64,000 nucleotides of DNA from Hominisplanchenecus_A murintestinalis (lineage in GTDB: Bacteria > Bacillota > Clostridia > Lachnospirales > Lachnospiraceae): assembly GCF_943193015.1 (NCBI RefSeq), contig NZ_CALPCM010000001.1, positions 62,001 to 126,000 on the forward strand. The letters are read 5' to 3'. Positions within the stretch are counted from its first letter, which is position 1; each line of letters opens with the position of its first letter. The position numbers and the translations under genes are program-made. Positions 1 through 9,387 of the stretch are shown piece by piece. Below the pieces are notes generated by a model. That model saw only the letters and a program-made list of their open reading frames with translations, made no database searches and was not told the origin of the DNA.

Positions 1-1
1 G

Positions 2-61
2 GACGGGATGATGCCTCAAGACGTTGAGGGAAGTGGGGCGCAGGAGCCGGCAGCACAGTAA
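2..61 (+). CDS. C-terminal end of an upstream gene (partial)
   Basis: An open frame enters from the left edge and stops with TAA at 59-61, giving a tail of 19 residues rich in Gly, Gln and Glu. In related flagellar operons fliL precedes fliM, so this could be the end of fliL, but the tail has no diagnostic motif. The 63 bases that follow hold only the fliM ribosome site (AAAGGAGG, from 109). The call rests on position alone. Confidence 0.3.
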   Translation, partial: DGMMPQDVEGSGAQEPAAQ

Positions 62-124
62 GCTGCCAGAACAGGGCGGCAGGAACATGGCTCTGCTGCA
101 TGGAAAGAAAAAGGAGGCTGTACA

Positions 125-1186
125 ATGGCAGATACGGTATCACAGGATCAGATTAATGAGCTGTTGCGCACCATGCAGGTTCAGAAGGCAGCAAAACAGG
201 AATCCGGAAATAGCGGACAGAGAGAAAAGACAAAATACAGTAAATATGATTTTTACAGTCCCAGGAAATTTACAAAGGACAAGATGAAAATCCTCACCAG
301 TGCGTTTGAGAATTATGCCAGGGTTATTACATCTCAGCTTAATGGCATTTTTCGTGTGAGCACGGAAATTACGGTTAAGGATGTTCAGGAGGGGCGCTAT
401 TATGAGTTTGTAGGTAAACTCAGTGAAAATGACAGCATTACGCTGGCAGATGCCTATACACAAGAAAAAAACAAGGCAAAGGTTCCTTTGATGATGTATG
501 TCACACCGGGATTGGTTATCACGCTGGTTACCCATATGCTGGGCGGCGGGGATGAAGCAGTACATGTGGAAGAGGATTACCGCTATTCTGATGTAGAGCT
601 TGCATTATATGGGCGGATTGTAGACTATATGATACAGGCACTGAAAGATGGATTTGCAAATTATGTAAATATTGAGTTTCAGGTTCAAAGGATAGCGCAG
701 AATCCGAGTCTTCTGCAGGATATCGGTTTAGACGAAGCAGTAGCTCTTATCACTTTAAATGCGGATATGGCAGGATTGGGGACAGAAACGATCCAGATAT
801 GTCTTCCGGGAACACTGTTGGAAATGATCTTCCGTCTGATGGATAGCCACAGGAATATAGGACGCGGTTTTGCATTTGAGGATAACCAGGAAACAATTAT
901 GGAGCATTTGCGCATGTCGCAGCTGCAGATCACAGGACAGCTGGCTACGGTAGAGCTGGATTTGAAGGACATTTATCATTTGCGTCCGGGCGATGTGATT
1001 GATTTGAATAAACCGCGGAACGGTGATGTGAAGCTGTTCATTGGGAAACGGCCCTGGTTTACGGGAAAGATGGGCACATATAAGAAAAATGTAGCTGTCC
1101 GGATTAGTGACAGGATAAATAAGGATGACCGGGAAATGACAGAGGAAAATGGTCAGATGGATATAGAGAAACCGAAGGTCCTGTAG
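125..1186 (+). CDS. fliM: Flagellar motor switch protein FliM
   Basis: FliM is the middle protein of the C-ring; it binds CheY-P and connects FliG to FliN/FliY. The 353-residue length is normal for the family. The N-terminus (SQDQINELL, residues 6-14) matches the conserved CheY-P docking peptide. A CheC-like middle domain follows, and a SpoA/FliN-like domain lies near residues 265-335 (LRPGDVIDL, then a GKRPWFTGKMG loop). ATG at 125 follows a good AGGAGG site. The gene is followed 21 bases later by cheY, its binding partner, in one operon. Confidence 0.95.
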   Translation: MADTVSQDQINELLRTMQVQKAAKQESGNSGQREKTKYSKYDFYSPRKFTKDKMKILTSAFENYARVITSQLNGIFRVSTEITVKDVQEGRYYEFVGKLSENDSITLADAYTQEKNKAKVPLMMYVTPGLVITLVTHMLGGGDEAVHVEEDYRYSDVELALYGRIVDYMIQALKDGFANYVNIEFQVQRIAQNPSLLQDIGLDEAVALITLNADMAGLGTETIQICLPGTLLEMIFRLMDSHRNIGRGFAFEDNQETIMEHLRMSQLQITGQLATVELDLKDIYHLRPGDVIDLNKPRNGDVKLFIGKRPWFTGKMGTYKKNVAVRISDRINKDDREMTEENGQMDIEKPKVL

Positions 1187-1207
1187 AAAGTGGAGGAGTA
1201 GAGTGCT

Positions 1208-1573
1208 ATGGCGAAGATCATGCTTGTTGATGATGCGGCTTTTATGCGGACACATATAAGGAATATATTGAAGTATAACGGTTACAGAGATTTTGTGGAA
1301 GCCGGTGACGGCGTCGAGGCTGTAGAAAAATATCTTCAGGAGAAGCCAGATGTGGTGATTATGGATATTACGATGCCCCACAAAGACGGATTGCAGGCAT
1401 TGAGGGAAATCATGGCGGCCGATGCGGGAGCAAGGATTCTCATGTGTACGGCGATGGGACAGGAAGGAATTATGGCGGAGGCCATTCAGAACGGGGCCAG
1501 GGACTTTATTGTGAAGCCGTTTGACCCGGAACGTATGGCACAGGCTGTTAATGCAGTTTTTGAAGAGCAGTAG
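1208..1573 (+). CDS. cheY: Chemotaxis response regulator CheY
   Basis: A single receiver domain of 121 residues with no output domain. The acidic pocket is D8/D9, the phosphoacceptor is D53 in MDITMP, the switch threonine is T81 and the conserved lysine is K103 in the KP motif. CheY-P binds FliM and changes rotation bias. Its place between fliM and fliY is typical of clostridial flagellar operons and supports a motor CheY rather than an unrelated regulator. Confidence 0.93.
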   Translation: MAKIMLVDDAAFMRTHIRNILKYNGYRDFVEAGDGVEAVEKYLQEKPDVVIMDITMPHKDGLQALREIMAADAGARILMCTAMGQEGIMAEAIQNGARDFIVKPFDPERMAQAVNAVFEEQ

Positions 1574-1594
1574 AAAAGAAAGGAGGATGCGACG

Positions 1595-2044
1595 ATGGCT
1601 TTTTTAAGTTCTTTTGATATCAGCGCTTCGGGAATGAGCGCACAGCGTCTCAGGATGGATATAGCGTCTGAGAATATAGCAAATATGGATACAACAAGGA
1701 CGGAAGGCGGCGGTGCGTATAAGCGGAAGCTGGTTTCCTTCCAGAGTTATGAAACCAGGTCTTTCCAGGATGTACTGAAAAGTGCACGGGATGGGAGAGG
1801 AATCGCCAGCAGAAAGGCGGGTGTCCGGGTATCTGCTATCACGGAAGATGACCGGGAAATGCAGAAAGTATATAATCCAGAACATCCTGATGCGGATGAG
1901 GATGGATATGTAACCCTTTCGAATGTAGATGTGCTGAAAGAGACAGTTGACAGTATGGCAGCTTACCGTTCATATGAGGCAAATGTAACGGCTTTGAACG
2001 CAATGAAGCTCATGGCTCAGAAAGCATTGGAAATCGGAAGGTAA
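1595..2044 (+). CDS. flgC: Flagellar basal-body rod protein FlgC
   Basis: A 149-residue proximal rod protein. The N-terminus reads SSFDISASGMSAQRLRMD, then IASENIANMDTTRT, the FlgC version of the rod/hook N-terminal motif. The C-terminus (VDVLKETVDSMAAYRSYEAN) is the matching axial helix. FlgC is exported by the flagellar type III system. Its usual place is flgB-flgC-fliE at the start of the operon, so its position between cheY and fliY is unusual: it is either relocated or a second copy. A strong AAAGGAGG site precedes the ATG. Confidence 0.88.
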   Translation: MAFLSSFDISASGMSAQRLRMDIASENIANMDTTRTEGGGAYKRKLVSFQSYETRSFQDVLKSARDGRGIASRKAGVRVSAITEDDREMQKVYNPEHPDADEDGYVTLSNVDVLKETVDSMAAYRSYEANVTALNAMKLMAQKALEIGR

Positions 2045-2085
2045 TTTCCAGAAGAGGCAGATAAAGATAAAAGGAGATTGAGGAA

Positions 2086-3204
2086 ATGGGCGTTTGGAGT
2101 TTAAGTAAAATGGAAATGGACGCAATCGGGGAAATCATGAGCATCAGCATGGGAGCATCCGCATCGGCTGTATCTTCACTGCTGGGAAAGAATGTCAGGA
2201 TTTCAACGCCGATGGTAAAGGTCCAGACAAAGGATGAGTTTGAGTTTAAGGATCTGGAGCCGGCAATCAGCGTGGACATCAGCTATGCGGCAGGGCTGCA
2301 GGGAAGAAGCATATTGATGTTTCGTAAGAATGACCTCCGTCTGTTTGTGGCGATGCTTAACGGACAGGAGCCTGCCAATGAGGAATTTGTGCTGGATGAG
2401 ATGACGGTCAGCGCTGTTTGTGAGGTGATGAACCAGATGATGGGAGCATCTGCTACATCGCTCTCAGAGTTTCTGGGGAAAAAGATTCGTATTTCCGAGC
2501 CAAAGCCCATGGAAGTCAAAGATGAAGAAAGCTTTAAAACGATGTACTTTGACGATCAATCTCCAATGGTAGCCGTTCGATTTATGCTTGACATCGAAGG
2601 CAAGGTAAAAAGTACATTTTTAAATCTTATGCCGATAGATATGGCGAAGACGGTTTTGGAGCCGTTTGCTGCGGATATTACGGAAAAGGGCAGCGAAATT
2701 CCTGTACAGCCAGAGCGTATAGAAGAAGATGCTCGTGCACAGGAACAGAGTAGTCCTGCACAGGATTCACTGACTCAGCAGCTTCTTATGCAGATGCAGC
2801 AAACCCAGCAGCAAATCATGAATATGATGCAGAACAATATGACGCAGAATACACAAAAAGAGGACAAAAGAGTGGAAAGTAATACAGTTATCCGGCCAAT
2901 CTCTCCGGGAGAATTGGTTGATGAGGGAGGCCCAAGGGTCGAAGATAAAGCAAACCAGGAGATGTTGATGCAGCTTCCGCTGGAGGTTTCAGTGGAAATC
3001 GGAAGAACCAAGAGGCTGGTTCGGGATATCTTGGAATTCACACAGGGATCGCTTGTAGTGCTTGATAAGATGGCTGGAGAGCAAGTGGATTTATTTGTCA
3101 ATGGACAATGCATTGCAAAAGGTGATATTGTAGTAGTGGAGGATAATTTCGGAATCCGAATTACGGAGATTGTATCCCGAAATCTTAGTTCGGAGGCTCT
3201 GTAA
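2086..3204 (+). CDS. fliY: Motor switch phosphatase FliY (FliN family)
   Basis: 372 residues: two CheC/CheX-type repeats, a Gln/Met-rich linker (about 235-270) and a C-terminal SpoA (FliN) domain (about 295-370). FliY is both a C-ring component and a CheY-P phosphatase. The second phosphatase signature is intact (S109, E113, N116). The first keeps E16 but has S19 where the catalytic Asn is expected, so probably only one site works. The stop codon shares one base with the fliO start (TAATG). Confidence 0.92.
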   Translation: MGVWSLSKMEMDAIGEIMSISMGASASAVSSLLGKNVRISTPMVKVQTKDEFEFKDLEPAISVDISYAAGLQGRSILMFRKNDLRLFVAMLNGQEPANEEFVLDEMTVSAVCEVMNQMMGASATSLSEFLGKKIRISEPKPMEVKDEESFKTMYFDDQSPMVAVRFMLDIEGKVKSTFLNLMPIDMAKTVLEPFAADITEKGSEIPVQPERIEEDARAQEQSSPAQDSLTQQLLMQMQQTQQQIMNMMQNNMTQNTQKEDKRVESNTVIRPISPGELVDEGGPRVEDKANQEMLMQLPLEVSVEIGRTKRLVRDILEFTQGSLVVLDKMAGEQVDLFVNGQCIAKGDIVVVEDNFGIRITEIVSRNLSSEAL

Positions 3205-3554
3205 TGGGCGGTCTGAATCTGATAAGTGCATTAGGGTGTGTAATCCTGGTATTGCTGTTAGCTTACTGGTGCAGCCGGTTTCTGGGAAAGAACTGGAGCA
3301 GGGTTTCCGGCACAAGAGAACTGAAGGTCATTGACCAGCTTCAGATAGGTCAGGACAAAAGGATTTTGCTGGTGAAGCTTAGAGAGCACACATACCTGAT
3401 AGGAGTGAGCCAGGCAGGGATTACACTGTTGACAGAGGCGGAAGGAGATTTTGCAGATCCGGAGCTTTCGACGGAAAAGCCGATGGATTTTAAAGAGATT
3501 ATCCGAAATTATGCTTCGGTTCACCGCCGAAAAGAGGAGGATAAAGATGAATGA
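3204..3554 (+). CDS. fliO: Flagellar export chaperone FliO
   Basis: A small (116 aa) bitopic membrane protein with one N-terminal hydrophobic segment (about residues 5-24) followed by a basic cytoplasmic domain containing VIDQLQIGQDKRILLVKL, the typical FliO/FliZ pattern. FliO helps assemble FliP in the flagellar export gate. The ATG overlaps the fliY stop by one base and the 3' end overlaps the fliP start by eight bases, so translation is probably coupled. Confidence 0.85.
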   Translation: MGGLNLISALGCVILVLLLAYWCSRFLGKNWSRVSGTRELKVIDQLQIGQDKRILLVKLREHTYLIGVSQAGITLLTEAEGDFADPELSTEKPMDFKEIIRNYASVHRRKEEDKDE

Positions 3555-4209
3555 ACTGTTAGGAGGATTAAACGGAGGAAGCGTACCTACACTGGAATTG
3601 ATTTACATGCTGACGCTTTTGGCACTCCTGCCGTCCCTTGTCATCATGATGACTTCTTTTACAAGGACCATCATTATCCTGTCTTTTACCAGGAACGCGC
3701 TGGGTGTCCAGCAGACGCCGCCGAATATGGTGTTGGTAGGGATTGCTCTGTTCCTGACTCTTTATACAATGAGTCCGGTAATCAGCAGTGTAAATGAAGA
3801 TGTGTTCCAGCCTTATTTAGCGGGAGAAATGACCCAGGAAGATGCATTAAAGGAGATGCAGGTGCCTATTAAACGTTTTATGTTAAGGAACACAGAGATT
3901 AGTACACTGAATAAGTTTGTAGAAATGTCCGGGACAGAAATAAAGGAGAATACAGAAGAATATCCTATTACGGTGGTGACTCCGGCATTTATGACCAGTG
4001 AGCTAAAACGGGGATTTATGGCAGGCTTCTTAATTTATCTGCCATTCCTGCTCATTGATATCGTAGTGGCTACTACGCTGATGTCTATGGGTATGGTGAT
4101 GCTGCCGCCGACGATGATTTCTCTGCCTTTTAAATTGCTTTTGTTTGTGACAGTAGACGGATGGCAGCTCTTGTTTGAGAATATTATAGCCGGGGTTAAT
4201 ATCCCATAG
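3547..4209 (+). CDS. fliP: Flagellar export gate protein FliP
   Basis: FliP forms the core of the export gate with FliQ and FliR. The chosen ATG at 3547 gives 220 residues beginning MNELLGGLNGG and has a GAGGAGGA ribosome site; an upstream in-frame ATG at 3451 lies deep inside fliO and would add a basic, FliP-unlike extension. Family motifs include MTSFTRTIIILSFTRNALG, TPPNMVLVGIALFLT and a C-terminal SLPFKLLLFVTVDGWQLL. Four membrane segments are evident. The usual cleaved signal peptide is short or absent. Confidence 0.94.
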   Translation: MNELLGGLNGGSVPTLELIYMLTLLALLPSLVIMMTSFTRTIIILSFTRNALGVQQTPPNMVLVGIALFLTLYTMSPVISSVNEDVFQPYLAGEMTQEDALKEMQVPIKRFMLRNTEISTLNKFVEMSGTEIKENTEEYPITVVTPAFMTSELKRGFMAGFLIYLPFLLIDIVVATTLMSMGMVMLPPTMISLPFKLLLFVTVDGWQLLFENIIAGVNIP

Positions 4210-4256
4210 CTGCAATAGGATGGATCTGCGTATGACGCGGACAAAGGAGGAGACAG

Positions 4257-4520
4257 ATGACACAGGCAGAAGTATTGGATATTGTTTATGAAACCTTTCA
4301 GATGGCGTTCCAGATGGCGATGCCGTTTCTTGTGGTTAGTATGATTGTAGGTGTTATCATTGCTATTTTCCAGGCTGCGACCCAGATTAATGAGCAGACT
4401 ATGACATTTGTGCCAAAGCTGCTTGCAGTTTTGGCAATTTTAGGTTTCCTGGGAAGCACTATGCTGGGAAGAATGCAGGAGTTTGTCCAGAAGATATTCA
4501 GCATGATTGCCGGAGGTTAA
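4257..4520 (+). CDS. fliQ: Flagellar export gate protein FliQ
   Basis: 87 residues with two hydrophobic segments and the family signature VGVIIAIFQAATQINEQTM followed by FVPKLLAV. FliQ packs around the FliP/FliR core of the export gate. An AAGGAGGAGA site precedes the ATG. The length is standard for the family, and the gene is followed six bases later by fliR. Confidence 0.95.
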   Translation: MTQAEVLDIVYETFQMAFQMAMPFLVVSMIVGVIIAIFQAATQINEQTMTFVPKLLAVLAILGFLGSTMLGRMQEFVQKIFSMIAGG

Positions 4521-4526
4521 GGAATT

Positions 4527-5279
4527 ATGTTTATCCTGTTTTCCTTTATTGTCATGCGAATGAGCGGGGCAGTTTTCTTTAATCCTATTTTGGGGCGCAG
4601 CAATATTCCGGGCGCTGTTAAGACAGCGTTCGTGTTTATGTTATCCCTGATGATGTATATGGGAATAGGGGGGGAACTGCAGCATGAGCCGCAGAGTCTT
4701 TTAGAGTTTGGGTTCCTGCTTATTACAGAGCTGGCATTTGGGTTTGTGATTGGATTTTGCATGGAACTAACGGTGCTGGTCATCAGGTTTGCTTCGTCCG
4801 TGATGGATTTTGGGATGGGGCTTTCTATGGCACAGACGTATGATCCGCAGTACAATATGCAGGTTACGGTAACTTCCGGTCTGTATTATGCTTTTTTCGT
4901 ACTGCTTTTTTTTGCGGTAGACGGACATGTGAAATTGATTGAGATATTTTACCGCTCGTCGGAGGTCATTCCCTTCGGCATGGTAAAGATAAATAGCGAG
5001 CTGTCAGCTGCTATGCTGGGGATTTTCAGCCAGGCAATTGTGCTCGGACTGCGGTTTGCGTTTCCGCTGCTGGCTATGGAGCTGGTGACAGAATTTGCAG
5101 TAGGTATTCTGATGAAGATTATCCCGCAGATTAATGTATTTGTTGTAAACTTCCAGCTTAAGATTATCGTAGGAATGATGATTTTGCTGTTGTTGTTTAC
5201 TCCCATGGCGGATAGGTTCTATACGCTTCTGGATCAGATGTTTGCATGGGTGCAGGAGCTGGTTACGATCATGGGATAG
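4527..5279 (+). CDS. fliR: Flagellar export gate protein FliR
   Basis: A 250-residue polytopic membrane protein that completes the FliP-FliQ-FliR gate. The RMSGAVFFNPILGRSNIPG stretch near the N-terminus and PQINVFVVNFQLKIIVG near the C-terminus are FliR hallmarks. The start is slightly short compared with the usual 255-260 residues, and the ribosome site (TTAAGGAATT) is weak, so translation may depend on coupling with fliQ six bases upstream. A G7 run inside the gene (about 4669-4675) is in frame. Confidence 0.92.
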   Translation: MFILFSFIVMRMSGAVFFNPILGRSNIPGAVKTAFVFMLSLMMYMGIGGELQHEPQSLLEFGFLLITELAFGFVIGFCMELTVLVIRFASSVMDFGMGLSMAQTYDPQYNMQVTVTSGLYYAFFVLLFFAVDGHVKLIEIFYRSSEVIPFGMVKINSELSAAMLGIFSQAIVLGLRFAFPLLAMELVTEFAVGILMKIIPQINVFVVNFQLKIIVGMMILLLLFTPMADRFYTLLDQMFAWVQELVTIMG

Positions 5280-5325
5280 CTTTGGTAACTTACGGAGCCT
5301 TTTTGTATGAAAGGGGGGATGAAGC

Positions 5326-6399
5326 ATGGCCGAGGCGAATGGGCAGGAAAAAACCGAACAAGCGACCCCGAAACGACGGAAAGACGCCAGGAAAGAAGGT
5401 AACGTTTTTCAGAGTAAGGATGTCGCGACAGTAGTTACCCTGTTTGGTATGTTTACGATGCTTCAATGGATGATACCTGCCATACATGAAAATGTGCGCC
5501 AGTTTCTGATGCAGATTTTGTCGGAAATCGGGAGAGACCCTGTTACAGTGGCAACACCACAGCTTTTTGCCACTTTCATAAGTGCATTTTTCAGAAGCTC
5601 ACTGATACTGCTTTTGTCGGCTATGGCTTTGGGAATCCTGGCATATGGCATACAGACAAAGTTCCTTATATCTTTCCAGAGGATGAAACCAAAGCTCAGT
5701 AAGCTTAGCCCGCTGAAAGGGATTAAGCGGATGTTTTCTATGAAAAACCTGGTGGAGCTGGTTAAAAATATTGCCAAAGCAATTCTGTTGATTGTGCTTT
5801 TATACAGCACGCTGCAGGGAGATTTGGCGTCTGTTGTCAAGATGATTGATATGCAGAGTGATGCGTCAGCCTCCTATATGTTTGATATGATTTTTCAGCT
5901 GGTGCGTAATGTAAGCCTGGCTTTTGCCGTTATCGGATTCTTTGATTTTATGTATCAGAGATGGTCTTATGAAAAAGACTTAAAGATGACGAAGCAGGAA
6001 GTAAAGGAAGAGTTTAAACAGATGGAAGGTAATCCTGAGATTAAAGGGCGTATTAAAAGTATACAGAGGCAGATGGCCATGAGCCGGATGATGCAGAAAG
6101 TTCCGGAATCGGATGTAATTATCCGAAACCCTACGCATTTTGCAATTGCCTTGAAATATGACCCTGAGAAGAACGGCGCTCCGGTGGTGCTGGCAAAGGG
6201 CCAGGATGCACTGGCGCTCCGGATTGTAAAAGTAGGGGAAGAAAATGGCGTTTTTATAACAGAGAACAGGCCCCTTGCAAGGGCGCTGTATGATACATGT
6301 GAGATAGGCCGGGAAATTCCCGTAGAGTTTTATGGCGCTATCGCCGAAATCCTGGTGTATATTTACAAAGCTTCTCACAGAGAGGAAATGTTTAAATAG
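5326..6399 (+). CDS. flhB: Flagellar export switch protein FlhB
   Basis: 357 residues: N-terminal EKTEQATPKRRKDARKEG motif, four membrane segments, and a cytoplasmic domain with the autocleavage site N268-P269-T270-H271. FlhB cleavage switches export from rod/hook to filament substrates. The post-cleavage segment FAIALKYDPEKNGAPVV is shared almost exactly with the small paralogue at 23872. ATG 5326 is preceded by GGGGGGA and lies 46 bases after fliR. Confidence 0.95.
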   Translation: MAEANGQEKTEQATPKRRKDARKEGNVFQSKDVATVVTLFGMFTMLQWMIPAIHENVRQFLMQILSEIGRDPVTVATPQLFATFISAFFRSSLILLLSAMALGILAYGIQTKFLISFQRMKPKLSKLSPLKGIKRMFSMKNLVELVKNIAKAILLIVLLYSTLQGDLASVVKMIDMQSDASASYMFDMIFQLVRNVSLAFAVIGFFDFMYQRWSYEKDLKMTKQEVKEEFKQMEGNPEIKGRIKSIQRQMAMSRMMQKVPESDVIIRNPTHFAIALKYDPEKNGAPVVLAKGQDALALRIVKVGEENGVFITENRPLARALYDTCEIGREIPVEFYGAIAEILVYIYKASHREEMFK

Positions 6400-6423
6400 T
6401 ACACCTGAACAAAAACAGGACGG

Positions 6424-8556
6424 ATGGAGTTTCAGATGAAAAAGATAATGAGTTATTCAGTAGTACTCTTTGTACTGACTGTTATCCTGCTATTGATTAT
6501 ACCGTTGCCGGCCGGGCTGGTGGATGTTGCAATTGTGATTAACATGGCATTGTCTATGATGATTCTGGTTATCACGATGAGTATCCATGAGCCGTTGGAA
6601 TTTTCTATTTTTCCATCGCTGCTGCTGATTACGACGTTGTTCCGACTGGGAATCAATGTGTCTACGACCAGGAATATCTTATCAAATATGGGTTCCTCAG
6701 GACAGATTATCAAGGCATTCGGTGATTTCGTGCTGGGCGGCAACGTAGTCGTAGGTTTCATAATCTTCATAATTATCCTGTTGATGCAGTTCCTGGTTAT
6801 CACCAAGGGTGCGGAACGTGTGGCTGAGGTTGCAGCCCGCTTCAACTTGGATGCTATGCCAGGTAAGCAGATGGCGATTGACGCGGATTTAAGTTCAGGT
6901 CTGATTGATGAACAGCAGGCGAAGCATCGACGGGAAAAAGTACAGCGGGAAGCGGACTTCTACGGGGCAATGGACGGTGCTACAAAGATTGTAAAAGGCG
7001 ATGCCATCATGTCTCTGATCACTACCGGAATTAACCTGGTAGGCGGTACAATTATCGGAATGGTAATGGGCGGCGGAGAGTTTACGACTGTATTGAATAC
7101 ATATTCCATTGCTACAGTAGGTGATGGGCTGGTATCTCAGATACCGGCGCTGCTGATTTCCACGGCTACCGGTATGATTGTAACCAGGGCAGTTTCTGAG
7201 GGCAGCTTGAATGAGGATGTTTCCAGGCAGTTCCTGGCACAGCCATATTCTATTATGATCAGCGGAATCGCAGTAGCAGTCATGGGCGTCATCCCAGGGA
7301 TGCCGACGCTGACAATGCTGCTGATTGCCGGAATCCTGGTAGGAGGCGGCTATTACCTCTCAAGACAGATAAAGGCAGGCCCTGCTATGGCGCTGCCCGG
7401 CGGTGCTTTTGGTGACGGCGGGGAGGCTTCGCATGAGGAAGAGCAGCAGTCCCAGGAGGCTCCTCCTGTTACCGAGGAAGAATATTATAAAGATGTTAAT
7501 AACGTCTATACTCTGCTCACGGTGGAACCGGTGGAAATGGAGTTTGGCTACAGTTTGATTCCGCTGGTGGATGAATCGGTAGGCGGGCGGGTGATTAACC
7601 GGATTATTATTTTCCGAAGGCAGTATGCGCAGGATATGGGTTTTGTCATCCCGTCAATTCGCCTGCGTGACAGTTCCGGGCTGAATACAAACCAGTACAG
7701 CATTAAGATTCGTGGTGAAGAGGTCGCAAGAGGAGAAATCCTGACAGATTATTATCTGGCTTTGGAGCCGGAAAATCCGGAAAGAGAAGTAGACGGAATC
7801 GAGACGATAGAGCCGGCTTACGGCATCCCAAGCCGATGGATCCGGCCGGAGGACAGGGAGAGGGCGGAAATATACGGTTATACGGTTATTGACCCGCTGT
7901 CTGTTATGATTACTCATCTGTCCGAGGTTATCAAACAGCATGCTTATGAGCTGATCACCAGACAGGAAGTTGTACGGTTGGTGGAAAATGCTAAGAAGGT
8001 ATCGCCGGAGCTGATAGAAGAAGCATTCCCGAATGTGATTTCCTACAGTTTGTTTCAGAAGATACTTACAAGCCTTTTGAAAGAGGGCATTCCTATCAAG
8101 GATTTGGAAATCATTGTGGAGACGATATTGGAAACGGCATCCGAGAAAGGGCTGCGTGATGTAGATACATTGATTGAAGATATCAGGACAGCGCTTAAGC
8201 GGACGATTACCCGGCTGTACTGCGAAGACGGCAGCATGAAGGTAGTTACGATGGATTCTGAATTAGAACGCACTATGGTAGGTTCTCTTACCAAAGGAGA
8301 GGGCGGTTATTATCTGGCGCTCAGTCCGGATATCCTTCAGAGCCTTATTTCACAGATGGCCGTACAGATGCGGAAGTTTGCAGGATTGTCCCAGACTCCG
8401 GTGGTATTGACTTCACAGGTTATGAGGGTACACTTTTACCGCCTGATAGAACAGTTTTATCCCAATGTCCGCGTCCTGTCTTTTAACGAAATAGCGAATA
8501 ATATCCAAATCCAGTCAATAGGAAGTTTGGTTCTTGACAATACAAGCAGGCGTTAG
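6424..8556 (+). CDS. flhA: Flagellar export apparatus protein FlhA
   Basis: FlhA is the large export-gate subunit that docks substrate-chaperone complexes. The 710 residues comprise about eight membrane segments (1-330), a linker and a cytoplasmic domain (about 360-700). The conserved FPSLLLITTLFRLGINV region and the AMPGKQMAIDADLSSGLI segment of the FHIPEP domain are clear. ATG 6424 and an in-frame ATG at 6436 are both possible. The second has GGAG at a better distance (6426-6429), so the true protein may be four residues shorter. Confidence 0.95.
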   Translation: MEFQMKKIMSYSVVLFVLTVILLLIIPLPAGLVDVAIVINMALSMMILVITMSIHEPLEFSIFPSLLLITTLFRLGINVSTTRNILSNMGSSGQIIKAFGDFVLGGNVVVGFIIFIIILLMQFLVITKGAERVAEVAARFNLDAMPGKQMAIDADLSSGLIDEQQAKHRREKVQREADFYGAMDGATKIVKGDAIMSLITTGINLVGGTIIGMVMGGGEFTTVLNTYSIATVGDGLVSQIPALLISTATGMIVTRAVSEGSLNEDVSRQFLAQPYSIMISGIAVAVMGVIPGMPTLTMLLIAGILVGGGYYLSRQIKAGPAMALPGGAFGDGGEASHEEEQQSQEAPPVTEEEYYKDVNNVYTLLTVEPVEMEFGYSLIPLVDESVGGRVINRIIIFRRQYAQDMGFVIPSIRLRDSSGLNTNQYSIKIRGEEVARGEILTDYYLALEPENPEREVDGIETIEPAYGIPSRWIRPEDRERAEIYGYTVIDPLSVMITHLSEVIKQHAYELITRQEVVRLVENAKKVSPELIEEAFPNVISYSLFQKILTSLLKEGIPIKDLEIIVETILETASEKGLRDVDTLIEDIRTALKRTITRLYCEDGSMKVVTMDSELERTMVGSLTKGEGGYYLALSPDILQSLISQMAVQMRKFAGLSQTPVVLTSQVMRVHFYRLIEQFYPNVRVLSFNEIANNIQIQSIGSLVLDNTSRR

Positions 8557-8568
8557 AACAGACGATAA

Positions 8569-9348
8569 GTGGGTGAAGATATGGGAGAATGGGATTACTT
8601 AAAGGAAAAGACCAATGATGAGCTGCTGCATATGTATCTGGAAGAAAAGAAGATAGAGGTTAAGCAGGAACTCACGATGCGCTATCTGTATATAGTAAAA
8701 AGTATAGCAGTCCAGATGAGGAATACGTATGCCGGCTCCCTGCAGATGGAAGATATCATCAATGAGGGCGTAATTGCCATCATGAAAGGGCTGGAACGTT
8801 ATGACCCTGCGATGAATATTAAATTTGAAACCTTTATCTCAAGGCGCATCCGGGGAATGATCATTGATTTGATGCGCCAAAATGACTGGATGCCCAGGGA
8901 TTTCAGGAAGAACAGCCGGGCGATAGAGGAAGCGAGAGTTTCCCTTATGAGTACGCTGGGACGTGAGCCTACGGAAGAAGAGCTTGCACAGGCGGTTCAG
9001 ACAGACGTAAAGAAATTCCGTAAGATACAGAGCATGAGCAGTATCATGAATGTGCTTTCCCTGGATATGATTCAGGATGATGACACGAACCAGTCTATAC
9101 AGCTGGCGGACAAAGCGCCCGGCTCTCAGCCAGAGGCAGTATTTATCAAAGGGGAGACACGCCAGATGCTGGTGGAGGCGATTAACAGCTTGAAGGAGAA
9201 AGAGAAGCTGGTAGTTTCCCTGTACTATGTGGAAGAACTGAACATGGGGCAGATTGCTCAGGTAATGGCGGTGAGTGAGCCGAGGGTTTCGCAGCTTCAC
9301 AGCGCTGCCATACGCAAGTTAAAACAATATATGAGTAAATATATGTGA
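8569..9348 (+). CDS. fliA: Flagellar RNA polymerase sigma factor FliA (sigma-28/WhiG family)
   Basis: A sigma-70 family factor lacking region 1. Region 2 includes EDIINEGVIAIMKGLERYD and FETFISRRIRGMIIDLMR, region 3 begins near REPTEEELAQAV, and region 4 has LKEKEKLVVSLYYVEELNM with helix-turn-helix AQVMAVSEPRVSQLHS. It should read the TTAT-N15-GNCGATA promoters found in this window and be held by FlgM (21921). The frame opens with GTG at 8569, but ATG 8581 is equally good and would give 255 residues. No flhF/flhG separates it from flhA. Confidence 0.93.
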   Translation: MGEDMGEWDYLKEKTNDELLHMYLEEKKIEVKQELTMRYLYIVKSIAVQMRNTYAGSLQMEDIINEGVIAIMKGLERYDPAMNIKFETFISRRIRGMIIDLMRQNDWMPRDFRKNSRAIEEARVSLMSTLGREPTEEELAQAVQTDVKKFRKIQSMSSIMNVLSLDMIQDDDTNQSIQLADKAPGSQPEAVFIKGETRQMLVEAINSLKEKEKLVVSLYYVEELNMGQIAQVMAVSEPRVSQLHSAAIRKLKQYMSKYM

Positions 9349-9387
9349 TAGCCAGCCGCAGGAAGTGCGGGTGGAAAGGAGGAAAAT

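Noticed and set aside
755..1381. Long antisense open frame across fliM-cheY
   Set aside because: It is the reverse-strand shadow of two clearly identified genes, has no ribosome site and no recognisable domain.
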